Shown: one piece after another, positions 7,916 through 16,081 of the stretch
How positions within the stretch are numbered: position 1 is the stretch's first letter
Layout: each line of letters starts with the position of its first letter
Assembly (NCBI GenBank): GCA_012962735.1
Contig: DTXA01000267.1
Coordinates: forward strand, 1 to 21,430
Direction: 5' to 3'
From: Candidatus Latescibacterota bacterium
GTDB lineage: Bacteria > Latescibacterota > 4484-107 > B68-G9
Length of the DNA: 21,430 nucleotides
The notes under the pieces: generated by a model
What the model saw: only the letters and a program-made list of their open reading frames with translations
Told to the model about the DNA's origin: nothing
Databases searched by the model: none
Position numbers and translations under genes: made by a program

Positions 7916-8694
7916 AGCAGGACCGTCCCGATCAAGATTAAAGCTATAAAGGGGGTAAGCCCCAATCCTATCCCGAGCCCCCCTGTAACACCCTTTCCGA
8001 ACCCGGCAGCGAACGGCAGAGTTTTATATACTCCTAAGGATATGGCGTTCCCCAGGACCAGCCCTCCTACAGCCCCCACGAGCAGGAGGACCAAGCCCAC
8101 GACCCACGTCTCAGGCCTTTCGGAGGTCTCTTCCATGATGTGGGTGTAAAGGAGCCCCCACTTTTCCGCCCTGCCGTGGAGCAACCGCAGGAGTACAGGG
8201 CCGAGCACAATGGAAACCAAAAAGTTATTCGTCCATATAATGTTTCCCAAAGTCGCAAAGGGCACGAACCCAAGTATGTCCACACCCCATCCTATCGTGA
8301 CGCTGCATACCGCACTCGCGGTCCAACATATTAGAGCTAAAAGGGCGAAGCCCCTGCCCGAGCGCGGGGAGGCATCCCCACGTCCCAAGGCCCTCCAGAG
8401 CTTATAGGGCAGGAGCCCGTATAGGAAATTCCCCACGAACCCGAAAAGGCTCCCAGGTCCCAGAGTCCCGAACAGATCTCCTATGATGTTCCCGAACGCC
8501 GCACCCCATGCGGCAGCAGGCCCGAAGAGCAATGAACAGACGATCGGTAGCACGTTCGCGGGCCTAAACTCGGTAAAGCCCGGTATTATGGGGATGGGCT
8601 TGAAGGGTATGAGGACGGCTGCATAAACTGCCGCTGTTAAAGCCGTAAGCGCGCACATCTTCGTGTTGCCCCACATCCGGATCACTTCTTTCAT
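7912..8694 (-). CDS. ECF transporter S component, substrate unknown
   Basis: This 260-residue integral membrane protein lies directly upstream of the double ATPase and EcfT, the position of a substrate-binding S component. Sequence features fit: a first helix after a short cytoplasmic start, the conserved loop FRPANVLPIVCSLLFGPAAA, and GNIIGDLFGTLGPGSLFGF. Helices continue to the C-terminus, which has two extra hydrophobic segments after a charged insert around residue 195. I cannot assign a vitamin: it is not obviously RibU, ThiT, BioY or CbiM. ATG 8692-8694 is chosen because GGAGG lies five bases before it; the in-frame ATG at 8706 has no ribosome site and would include that GGAGG as codons. 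It starts 13 bases after the secreted-protein gene. Confidence 0.82.
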   Translation of the reverse strand: MKEVIRMWGNTKMCALTALTAAVYAAVLIPFKPIPIIPGFTEFRPANVLPIVCSLLFGPAAAWGAAFGNIIGDLFGTLGPGSLFGFVGNFLYGLLPYKLWRALGRGDASPRSGRGFALLALICWTASAVCSVTIGWGVDILGFVPFATLGNIIWTNNFLVSIVLGPVLLRLLHGRAEKWGLLYTHIMEETSERPETWVVGLVLLLVGAVGGLVLGNAISLGVYKTLPFAAGFGKGVTGGLGIGLGLTPFIALILIGTVLL

Positions 8695-8707
8695 AGCTTC
8701 CTCCATT

Positions 8708-11700
8708 TCATCTAATCAGCACCATTTTTTTCGTTTTTACCCACTTCCCCTCATCTATGTCTATCCTGTAAAGGTAAATTCCACTGGATACCTCCCTGCC
8801 GAGCTCGTCCCTGCCATCCCACGTTACCCTATAATCCTTCCCACCTTCGAGCTTTCCATTTACCAAAGTCCTGACCTTTCGCCCCAGCAGATCGTAGATC
8901 ACCAAATTTACCTTTGCTTCCGGACAGGAGAAGGGGATAGTGGTGGAGAGGTTGAATGGGTTAGGATAGTTCTGGGAGAGGGCAAAATCGGAGGGCACGG
9001 CCGCACCCCCATCCCATTCCACAGCCGCAGGAGGGACGATCCTGATCTTCCCCGGGGACCTATCCGACACCGAGACCTCGCCTGCAAGGTCGTCCAAAAG
9101 GACCACCTCCTTAAACGCTATCTCTCCTTCCGAGCCCATCTCTGCGGATGCGTCCACGACGAGGGTTATGTCCAAAAGGGGCTCAGTGCCTCTGACAACC
9201 CCTGCAGGACTGGACATTGAGATCCGGACCTCGCCCTCCGTCGGAGCTTCTGTGGTCAGGGAGAAAGCCCGAGAGGTTTCGGTGGTCCGCACATCTAAGA
9301 CCGAAAAGCTCTCCGGGGGATAGGTGAGCACCATCCGAACCTCGGCGATCCCCGGGGCGTCGATGATCTCCACCGGTATGGACAGCGTATCCCCGGGAGG
9401 AGCCGATGTATCCGGAAGGCTGATCTTTGCCGGAAGTATGAACCTCCCAAAGGCATCGGCGTATGGTCCGCCGTATATCCCCATGTCATTCCTTGAGCCG
9501 TCGGGGTCGTTGTACTTTGGATCCGGATCGCCTGCGTCAACGCAAGGGGAACCCTCCTTCAAGCGGAAATCCCCCACCCCCGGGTCTACGAACAGAGGAT
9601 CGGCCCTCAGATTCCCCTCCCCACCCTCTACTCTGAAGCAATCTGTATCGTTATCCCAGAAGTTGTTATAAAATAGTTCGCAAGAGGCTCCTTCATCGAC
9701 ATATATCCCGCTTCCATTTCTACCCGGACCTCTGTTATCTAAGATGATATTGTTCCTTACCGAAGCCGAACTGCCCGGCCACAGGTGAATTCCCACTAAA
9801 GTTCCCATTATCACGTTATTTAATACCGTCAAATAGGAGGACGACCTCCCGACTATCCCCTGGCCCTTCCCCTTAGGGCTTCTGATCAGATTGTTGGCGA
9901 AGATGGGTCGAGATGCCTCTACACACCAAGCCGCACAACCGAGCCCGTTCACCCGAATATCGTTATTTCTAACCAGAGGACTGCCTGAACCGCAAATGAT
10001 CGCCGCCCCGTCTCCCACCCTAATTCTATTTCTGGTAATAATTGGATCGGAAGACTCACAGCTTATGCCGCCGGCCAGTCCGGTTTCGGCATCTATCAGG
10101 TTATCCTCTATCCTCGCATCCGAAGAGTCCCGACACCTGATGGCTACCCCTGGTCCTAGGATGGTGATCTTGTTCCTTTTGATCAAAGGGGAGGAAGATA
10201 TGCATTCGATGGCAGGTGCTAGAAGGTCCGACTCCAGCACGAGCTCAAATCCCGTGATGGTACAATCCGAGACTTTATCGAGGCTGATCGCCGGCAGGTT
10301 CTCCCGAGGGTCGTTTTTCATCTCTATTCTCGTCGTTAAGGCCCCGCTGCCTTTGAGGGTCACTCCGCTTTTCATCCTTATCCTCTCCCTGTAGACCCCG
10401 GCTGCCACCAACACTGTATCGCCCCGATCGGCAGCAGCCAGACCCTCCCCGATGGTACCGAAAGGTCGTGCCCAACTCCCATCCCCCTCTCCGACCGCGT
10501 TCTGATCCACATAGATCAGCCTCTCCGAGGAACTTCTGGGACGGATCACGAAGACGCCGTCGGTCACGCTCCTCACCACAATCCGGGACCCGGCTCCGTC
10601 GAAAAGCCGGATCTTGCGAGGCTCCAAAGGTCCTGTTTCCTCGCAGCAAGCTGATGGATCGGCGACGAAGAAAATTTCGGCGATAGGTCCGGAGCCCTCC
10701 AGCAGTTCGGTCGGGCAGCTTAGGGAAAAGGATATGGTCCCGGGAGAGGGGACATCGTACTTCAACGAAAACTCCGATGTCAATTTTGTGGTCTTTGCGT
10801 ACAGAGGGAAAAGCCAATCCGGGTCGAAATGGACCTCCACAGAGGCCTCGGCGAGTCCAGCGGCGTTGTCAAGTTCCACCGGGACCGAGATGGTGTCGCC
10901 CGGGAAGGCGGAGACAGAAGGGATCTTAAGGCTCACCCCCGGGTGATGGATGCCCAATCGGATGGGATCTGGGCCGCCATAAGCGCCCATATCGTTCCTC
11001 GTGCCGTCGATATCGTCGTAGCGTGGATCGGGGTCTCCCGCGTCCCGGCAGGGAGAATCGGGCCGAAGGCGGAAATCCCCTCTGTTGGGGTTTACGAACA
11101 GAGGATCGGCAGAGATGTTCCCCTCCGTAGGTCCACAGCCGACGATATCTTTTCCCTTTGTCCATATGTTGTTATACAGTATTTTTGTCCATACGTCCCC
11201 GCTGTACGGCATTTCAAAATGGCCTCCGTCGTCCACCCAAATTCCATAACCCTGAGGCCCTTTGTGAACGATGATATTATTAGCCAAGTAGATAGAGCTC
11301 ATAGAAGCACGTAAGGCTCCAGATCTCGCATCTTCATCTAAGTACAAGATGTTGTTAATCATCCACGCCCGTTCTGTGTATTCTACCTTGATACCCATAT
11401 TCACATCAAAGATGATATTGTTAGAAACATATACAACCCCATCTCTGTAGCTTCTGTAGATAATTCCACATTCTGCATCGCTTATTATGTTTTTGGAAAT
11501 GATCGGGAAACCTCCGGAACACCAGATCCCTCCACCGGTGATGATGTTGTCGGTGATGACAGGAGAGGACCATATACTTCGGATGGTGACACCTTCGGGA
11601 TTGGCGAGGCGGATGGAGAATCCACTGATAACGCCATCTGCGGCGACAACTGTCGGCGACGAGTCCGCAGAGATAATCTCGCAGACCTCCGCTCCTGCGC

Positions 11701-13627
11701 CCAAGATCACTACACCTGGCTTCATCACGATGCTTTCTCTGTAAACCCCGGCTGCTACACGGACCGTGTCTCCATAGACGGCAGCGTCGATGGCATCCTG
11801 GATGTGGATAAAAGGATTAGCAAAGGTGCCGTCCCCCGTGGCCAAGCCATCGTCATCCACATATAGGTTTACCCCGTATGGCTGTGCCGAGGCCTCCTCG
11901 GAGGGTCGGCTTTCGTTGAGGGCTGAATCTACAGCGGTCACTACATAGTAATAGGTCGTCCCCGTCACCGCAGAGGTATCTGTAAAGTTCGTCTCTCCAG
12001 ACGGTGTCTCCTTCGTCCAGGTGGAATCGTAAATGCCGCTCCTCAGACCCCTATAAATCCTATACATCATTAGATCATCCTCTGCGTTGGGTTGCCATTT
12101 GAGGGTGATCTCTGAGTGCCCGGGCGTCGCCACTAAGCCGAGGGGAGCCGTCGGCGGCGTAGAATCCGCCGAGACATAGGAGATGCTGACCTCTTCCAGC
12201 ACCGGTGTCCAGCCTTCGGCCGAGCTGGAGAGAAATGCCTTTAACTGGACGTACCTATCGCCGTCATGGATAGGATTGATCTGTCCACCTGAAGGATCGG
12301 TGTAATATCCGGATGTATCGCTGGGGCCATACCAGGCAGCCTGCCTTAGCTCTTCCAAGGAGGAAGTGCTTCGTATCTTAAACATAATGAAAGTGGTATC
12401 CGGGAGTGTCTTGCCCGACCAGCGAATCTCTAGGTAATCGGTCCCGGCAGGGCCTGTGTCAAATGGTCGAGAGACAAAGGTCCCGGAGGTCACGGGGAGG
12501 TATTTCCAGGCGTTGGCATAGATGTCAGGTTCCTTCGCCCAGACATAGTGCCAGGTGACCCAAAAACGGCCTTGGTCATCCGTAAAGACATCTGGACGCC
12601 AGAAGAACCCGTTTTCCTGTTTCTGCGCTATCTTGAAGTTACTACCCCGTGGGATGCCATCGGGGTCATAGTATTGTCCTACCACACTTGCCCCATCGTT
12701 CGATTTGCTGTCGGTCCAAACGACCAAGAAACTCCTATCCGCACCGAAACAGACATCCGGCACCATCAGGTTATCATCCCGAGTTCTGCCGTCGTTGACC
12801 TTGATAGGAGGGCCAAGAGGTTGGCCATCCTTGCTAAACCGCCTGACGAAAACATCGTTAGCGTTGGAGTAAGCCTCATCTCCCCCTACCCATGCCAGAG
12901 CGAAATTCCCGTCCCTATCGGTAGCTACAGCCGGTTGGAGCTTGAACGAGGTTATCTCCCCAGTGTCAATTTCAAAATTGTTCCCTATCCTCTGACCTTG
13001 GCTGGTATAGCGCTGGGCATAGATATCCGAATATTTGGGACCGTATTCGCCATAAAACCATTCCTCCCATAGAACCCAGAACTCGCTGTCGCTGTTCACA
13101 AATACGGTAGGACTATTCCGGAATTCCCCTGACCTGTCGTTGACTCTTAGGTCTGTTATAACAGCTCCCTGAGGGTCATAGAGGCGTCCCCGGATTTCAT
13201 TATCACCGCTGGCAGCCCAAACGACTAAAAAATTGCCGTTGAGATGAGTGGCCACGAACGGCACACTCATTACGTATGTTCGGGTCACTAAGATAGGGTC
13301 TCCCAGAGGATTCCCATCAGCACCATATCGTTGGATGTAAACCCCTTTCGTCCTATAGCCCCATATCTGTGTATAGTTGCCCTCACTATCTCGTGAGATG
13401 AAACGGGGGATAGAGTTATCTTTGTGATCTTCAATTACCTTCCTCATCGGATGGGGCAGCTCAATCTCCCCACCCGAGGCGTTTCTCACTATAGCGTTAT
13501 TTAAAATCCCTCTGCTGAAGTCCTCAACTGAAGTCTGCGTCCAGGTTTTCACTTTGGAGGCTATACTCTGGGAGCTAACAAGTAATATCAACATGGCCGT
13601 CAAAGTCGATGTCGAGCGCACTACCAT
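8708..13627 (-). CDS. Giant secreted multidomain protein: propeller-like repeats, Fn3, two beta-helix/cohesin modules, T9SS-type C-terminal domain
   Basis: A 1639-residue protein with a signal peptide (about 1-24). Residues 25-60 contain SVEDFSRGILNNAIV, common at N-termini of FCB-group secreted proteins. Residues about 80-375 hold five or six units with a (F/L)xVxW strand and an xYDPxGxPxG turn, resembling a beta-propeller. A fibronectin type III domain follows (about 490-585). Two homologous modules come next: a parallel beta-helix (590-890 and 1037-1390), each opening GDTVxVAAGVYRE and closing ADPLFVxP...GDFRL...SPCxDAGDPDP...NDMGxYGGP, followed by a cohesin-like domain (897-1030 and 1398-1530). 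The C-terminus (about 1548-1639) has LSQNYPNPFN, a DLLGRKVRTL strand and GIYLYRI, like type IX sorting domains. A polysaccharide-facing surface role is inferred only. The start ATG follows GAGG; a promoter lies upstream. Confidence 0.9.
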   Translation of the reverse strand: MVVRSTSTLTAMLILLVSSQSIASKVKTWTQTSVEDFSRGILNNAIVRNASGGEIELPHPMRKVIEDHKDNSIPRFISRDSEGNYTQIWGYRTKGVYIQRYGADGNPLGDPILVTRTYVMSVPFVATHLNGNFLVVWAASGDNEIRGRLYDPQGAVITDLRVNDRSGEFRNSPTVFVNSDSEFWVLWEEWFYGEYGPKYSDIYAQRYTSQGQRIGNNFEIDTGEITSFKLQPAVATDRDGNFALAWVGGDEAYSNANDVFVRRFSKDGQPLGPPIKVNDGRTRDDNLMVPDVCFGADRSFLVVWTDSKSNDGASVVGQYYDPDGIPRGSNFKIAQKQENGFFWRPDVFTDDQGRFWVTWHYVWAKEPDIYANAWKYLPVTSGTFVSRPFDTGPAGTDYLEIRWSGKTLPDTTFIMFKIRSTSSLEELRQAAWYGPSDTSGYYTDPSGGQINPIHDGDRYVQLKAFLSSSAEGWTPVLEEVSISYVSADSTPPTAPLGLVATPGHSEITLKWQPNAEDDLMMYRIYRGLRSGIYDSTWTKETPSGETNFTDTSAVTGTTYYYVVTAVDSALNESRPSEEASAQPYGVNLYVDDDGLATGDGTFANPFIHIQDAIDAAVYGDTVRVAAGVYRESIVMKPGVVILGAGAEVCEIISADSSPTVVAADGVISGFSIRLANPEGVTIRSIWSSPVITDNIITGGGIWCSGGFPIISKNIISDAECGIIYRSYRDGVVYVSNNIIFDVNMGIKVEYTERAWMINNILYLDEDARSGALRASMSSIYLANNIIVHKGPQGYGIWVDDGGHFEMPYSGDVWTKILYNNIWTKGKDIVGCGPTEGNISADPLFVNPNRGDFRLRPDSPCRDAGDPDPRYDDIDGTRNDMGAYGGPDPIRLGIHHPGVSLKIPSVSAFPGDTISVPVELDNAAGLAEASVEVHFDPDWLFPLYAKTTKLTSEFSLKYDVPSPGTISFSLSCPTELLEGSGPIAEIFFVADPSACCEETGPLEPRKIRLFDGAGSRIVVRSVTDGVFVIRPRSSSERLIYVDQNAVGEGDGSWARPFGTIGEGLAAADRGDTVLVAAGVYRERIRMKSGVTLKGSGALTTRIEMKNDPRENLPAISLDKVSDCTITGFELVLESDLLAPAIECISSSPLIKRNKITILGPGVAIRCRDSSDARIEDNLIDAETGLAGGISCESSDPIITRNRIRVGDGAAIICGSGSPLVRNNDIRVNGLGCAAWCVEASRPIFANNLIRSPKGKGQGIVGRSSSYLTVLNNVIMGTLVGIHLWPGSSASVRNNIILDNRGPGRNGSGIYVDEGASCELFYNNFWDNDTDCFRVEGGEGNLRADPLFVDPGVGDFRLKEGSPCVDAGDPDPKYNDPDGSRNDMGIYGGPYADAFGRFILPAKISLPDTSAPPGDTLSIPVEIIDAPGIAEVRMVLTYPPESFSVLDVRTTETSRAFSLTTEAPTEGEVRISMSSPAGVVRGTEPLLDITLVVDASAEMGSEGEIAFKEVVLLDDLAGEVSVSDRSPGKIRIVPPAAVEWDGGAAVPSDFALSQNYPNPFNLSTTIPFSCPEAKVNLVIYDLLGRKVRTLVNGKLEGGKDYRVTWDGRDELGREVSSGIYLYRIDIDEGKWVKTKKMVLIR

Positions 13628-13699
13628 GGGTCTGCATCCTCTTGAATAAAGTCTTTCTTCTTAAAGCTCGTCTTTGCCGTCTCAGCGATGGAGAAGAAA

Positions 13700-13728
13700 A
13701 AAATATAACATTCCCCCCCTATAAGCAA
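13700..13728 (-). promoter_or_regulatory. Candidate sigma-70-type promoter for the secreted-protein/ECF/rnf run
   Basis: On the minus strand TTGCTT (13723-13728) and TATTTT (13700-13705) are separated by 17 bases. The spacer includes a run of seven G. The expected start lies near 13693, leaving a leader of about 65 bases before the ATG at 13627. It is a fair match to consensus in the right place; not proven. Confidence 0.5.
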
Positions 13729-13746
13729 GCATTTTCTCGGATGTTC

Positions 13747-13777
13747 GCAAAAGGCTTGACAGAGAAGCCCCTTTTGC
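13747..13777. promoter_or_regulatory. Candidate operator: inverted repeat over the rightward promoter
   Basis: GCAAAAGG (13747-13754) and CCTTTTGC (13770-13777) form a perfect 8-bp inverted repeat with 15 bases between, enclosing the -35 hexamer. A second pair, ATAAGCAA (13721-13728) and TTGCTTAT (13774-13781), overlaps the leftward -35 and the rightward -10. Because both pairs lie upstream of the predicted starts, a DNA-level role as regulator binding site is more likely than an RNA hairpin. The regulator is unknown. Confidence 0.45.
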
Positions 13778-13784
13778 TTATCCT
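13756..13784 (+). promoter_or_regulatory. Sigma-70-type promoter for the reductase/PspC operon
   Basis: TTGACA (13756-13761) and TATCCT (13779-13784) are separated by exactly 17 bases. The expected transcription start is near 13791, about 26 bases before the ATG at 13817. A GAGAGG ribosome site lies in that leader, 8 bases before the start codon. Confidence 0.7.
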
Positions 13785-13816
13785 AAGGACCTGATTCGGG
13801 ACGAGAGGTTTTTCGT

Positions 13817-15004
13817 ATGAAGTTCTACGACGTTGTAGTGGTCGGCGGCGGACCCGCCGGGTGTTATACGGCCAAGGTGGCCGCGGAGGCCGGCGTCCGG
13901 GTGCTTGTTTTAGAGCGGGACCCGGAAATCGGCGTCCCGGTCAGGTGCGCCGAGGCGGTGGACGAAGAGGGGTTGAGGGAGTTCTTGGATCCCGACCCCA
14001 AGTGGGCCGTGAACCGGATAGAAGCGGTCGCATTTTTCGCCCCCGACGGCACCCGGGTGGACATAAACATCGCTGGTATGGCCGGGTACGTGTTGGACAG
14101 AAGGAGCTTCGACAAGGAGATAGCCCGACTGGCAGGAGATGCCGGTGCTGAGATATGGACCGGGGCGTCCGCTGTGGGGCCGATCGTGGAAGGGGGAAAG
14201 GTGGCTGGGGTGCGGGTACACCGCCGGGGATGCGCTGAGGAGGTGCAGGCGAGGTTGGTGGTCGGGGCGGACGGGGTGGAGTCGAGGGTGGGCAGGTGGG
14301 CTGGCCTTAGGACCACCTGTCAACTTAAGGATATGGAAACCTGCGCCCAATATCTGATGGGCGGAATATCCCTGGATCAGAACCGCATCTATATGTACTT
14401 CGGAAGGGAGGTGGCCCCCGGCGGCTACGCCTGGGTGTTCCCCAAAGGAAACGATGTCGCCAACGTGGGGCTGGGGATATCAGGGGAGTTCGCCAGGGAG
14501 CACCCTCCGTGGGAGTACTTGAAGGCCTTCGTGGAGGAACGTTTCCCATCGGCTTACGTTCTCGGCGCCACGGGAGGCGGGGTGCCGTGCTCGGGAGGGG
14601 TGAGGAGGATGGTGGCCGATGGAATGCTCCTGGTGGGGGATGCGGCCCACCAGGCGAACCCCGTCGACGGAGGAGGGATAATCCCAGCCCTTAAGGCAGC
14701 CCGGATAGCTGGGAGGGTTGCGGCGGAGGCCGTGCTGGACGGGGATACCTCGGCACGGAGGCTCAGGGATTACGAGAAAAGATGGGAGGATGAGCTGGGC
14801 CGGGTGCACAGGATGGCTTACAGGATCAAAGAGGCCATATACAAGCTCTCCGACGATGACTTTAACCATATAGCCCGCAGGATGAACGAGCTCCCCCCCG
14901 AGGACCGCACTCTGGGCAAAGCCTTTCAGCTCGCCCTCCTGCGCCATCCAGGCCTCCTCTTTGAACTTCCGAAGATATTGTTCCAGATAGGGATACGACG
15001 ATGA
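13817..15004 (+). CDS. Geranylgeranyl reductase family FAD-dependent oxidoreductase
   Basis: This 395-residue flavoprotein belongs to the geranylgeranyl reductase family, which saturates double bonds in prenyl chains of lipids, quinones or chlorophyll side chains. The FAD-binding motif GGGPAG is at 10-15, with the ribose-binding acidic residue in VLERD (31-35). VPVRCAEAV (40-48) carries the cysteine typical of the family. GADGVESRVGR is at 150-160. The substrate-cavity motif PGGYAWVFPKG is at 201-211, and GDAAHQANPVDGGGI (274-288) is the second FAD motif. Length and motif order match digeranylgeranylglycerophospholipid reductase-like proteins, found in archaea and many bacteria. The natural substrate here is not determinable. 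A strong promoter precedes it, and its stop overlaps the PspC gene as ATGA. Confidence 0.88.
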   Translation: MKFYDVVVVGGGPAGCYTAKVAAEAGVRVLVLERDPEIGVPVRCAEAVDEEGLREFLDPDPKWAVNRIEAVAFFAPDGTRVDINIAGMAGYVLDRRSFDKEIARLAGDAGAEIWTGASAVGPIVEGGKVAGVRVHRRGCAEEVQARLVVGADGVESRVGRWAGLRTTCQLKDMETCAQYLMGGISLDQNRIYMYFGREVAPGGYAWVFPKGNDVANVGLGISGEFAREHPPWEYLKAFVEERFPSAYVLGATGGGVPCSGGVRRMVADGMLLVGDAAHQANPVDGGGIIPALKAARIAGRVAAEAVLDGDTSARRLRDYEKRWEDELGRVHRMAYRIKEAIYKLSDDDFNHIARRMNELPPEDRTLGKAFQLALLRHPGLLFELPKILFQIGIRR

Positions 15005-15591
15005 AGAAGCTCTGCCGTTCGCGCAGGGATCGTATCGTAGGAGGTGTGTGCGCCGGGATCGGCCGATATTTAGGGGTCCCTCCCATCTGGGTCCGCATAG
15101 GGTGGGTGGCCTCGCTCCTCTTCTTGGGCCCTTTGCCCCTCTTCCTATACGTGGTAGCAGTGATCTTGCTACCTCTTAATAGGGAGGAACCGATCGGGCC
15201 TCCGAGGAGGGAGGTCGGGGGATGGGTTCTGATAGCTGCGGGGGTTTTCCTTTTGGCCCACAACTTCGGCCTGTTCCCCTTCTCCTTCCCAGTCGCATGG
15301 GGGGCCGTCTGGGGAGCCGCTCTCGTACTTTTGGGGGCGCTGCTCCTGCGAAAGGAGGTGCGATTGAGGCGTTCTGAGGACAGAAAGGTGGCAGGGGTAT
15401 GCGGCGGCATAGGGAAACAGATCGGGATGGACCCGAATATAGTGAGGCTGCTGTGGGTCTTGGGCACCCTGCTCTCCTTCGGGGGAGGGGTGCTGGCTTA
15501 TCTACTATTGTGGGTCCTGCTTCCCAGGCCGGAGCATGAAGCGGCAGAGGGGATGGGATGGGACGGAGAGCCAGATATGCCTCGGGGCTGA
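15001..15591 (+). CDS. Membrane protein with two PspC domains flanking a LiaF-like unit
   Basis: The 196-residue protein has a PspC domain at about 1-60 (LCRSRRDRIVGGVCAGIGRYLG, then WVRIGWVASLLF) and a second at about 122-178 (RRSEDRKVAGVCGGIGKQIG, then VRLLWVLGTLLSF). PspC domains are small membrane modules of envelope-stress systems. Between them, residues about 72-118 (GGWVLIAAGVFLLAHNFGLF onward) resemble the LiaI/LiaF-like membrane unit (DUF5668-like) that the next protein repeats three times. The start overlaps the reductase stop as ATGA, and the end overlaps the next gene by 34 bases. I see no PspA, PspF or LiaRS genes nearby, so a stress-response role is inferred from the domain only. 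Confidence 0.85.
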   Translation: MKKLCRSRRDRIVGGVCAGIGRYLGVPPIWVRIGWVASLLFLGPLPLFLYVVAVILLPLNREEPIGPPRREVGGWVLIAAGVFLLAHNFGLFPFSFPVAWGAVWGAALVLLGALLLRKEVRLRRSEDRKVAGVCGGIGKQIGMDPNIVRLLWVLGTLLSFGGGVLAYLLLWVLLPRPEHEAAEGMGWDGEPDMPRG

Positions 15592-16025
15592 CCCTCATCG
15601 GAGTAGGGGCGGCCCTGTTGGCTTACAACCTGAACATCTTAAGGCCCGGACTTCGGTTCTGGTGGCCTTTGGGACTTGTGGCCGTCGGGGCCGGAGCCCT
15701 GCTCTCCCAGAGGAAGGCTCTCTTCCCAGGCCTTTTCTTCTCTCTAACGGGCCTGTACCTCCTGCTCTGGAACAACTCGTACATCCCTAAGGGCGCCGGG
15801 TCCTACTGGCCCGCCCTGGTGGTAATCGGGGGTGTTTCCCTGATTGCGGGGGTCCGGGGCCTATGGGCCCTGGCAGCCGGGGTAGGGCTTGTCTCGGTAG
15901 GCGGGTTATTCCTGGTGGACAACTATTATATGCTCCCCTGGAGCCCCGGGGAGGTCCTGGCCAAGGGCTGGCCAGTTCTCCTGATCCTGTGGGGGACGCT
16001 CCGGCTGCTCCGCAGGTCCCCTTGA
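15558..16025 (+). CDS. Membrane protein of three LiaI/LiaF-like (DUF5668-like) repeats
   Basis: This 155-residue hydrophobic protein has three similar units. The first (about 9-48) starts GLTLIGVGAALLAYNLNIL; the second (about 58-98) starts GLFFSLTGLYLLLWNNSYI; the third (about 107-153) starts AGVGLVSVGGLFLVDNYYM. Each has a helix, an xxN turn, then W-P and a second helix. This is the pattern of the membrane region of LiaI/LiaF-type envelope-stress proteins; the soluble LiaF C-terminal domain is absent. The ATG lies within the end of the PspC gene in another frame, preceded by GAGGGG at good spacing. Together with the two upstream genes it forms a probable three-gene envelope operon. The function is not known. 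Confidence 0.78.
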   Translation: MGRRARYASGLTLIGVGAALLAYNLNILRPGLRFWWPLGLVAVGAGALLSQRKALFPGLFFSLTGLYLLLWNNSYIPKGAGSYWPALVVIGGVSLIAGVRGLWALAAGVGLVSVGGLFLVDNYYMLPWSPGEVLAKGWPVLLILWGTLRLLRRSP

Positions 16026-16035
16026 AATGATTCAC

Positions 16036-16057
16036 TTTAAGGAGGGCCCTCTTTAGG
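16036..16057. terminator. Inverted repeat between convergent genes, possible bidirectional terminator
   Basis: The two operons converge with 56 bases between stops. An 11-pair near-palindrome centred on GGGCCC (between 16046 and 16047), with three G-T wobble pairs, fills the middle. There is no T-run immediately after it on either strand, although TTTTT occurs on the minus strand before the hairpin. Termination is therefore plausible from position but not convincing from sequence. Confidence 0.35.
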
Positions 16058-16081
16058 TCTAATAAAAACCAGATGAAGAGC

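Noticed and set aside
8708..13627. CRISPR or tandem DNA repeat array inside the large gene
   Set aside because: The repetition is at protein-domain level with diverged DNA; no regularly spaced identical repeats occur.
13609..13794. Small plus-strand protein in the divergent promoter region
   Set aside because: It overlaps the start of the secreted-protein gene and both promoters, with no ribosome site.
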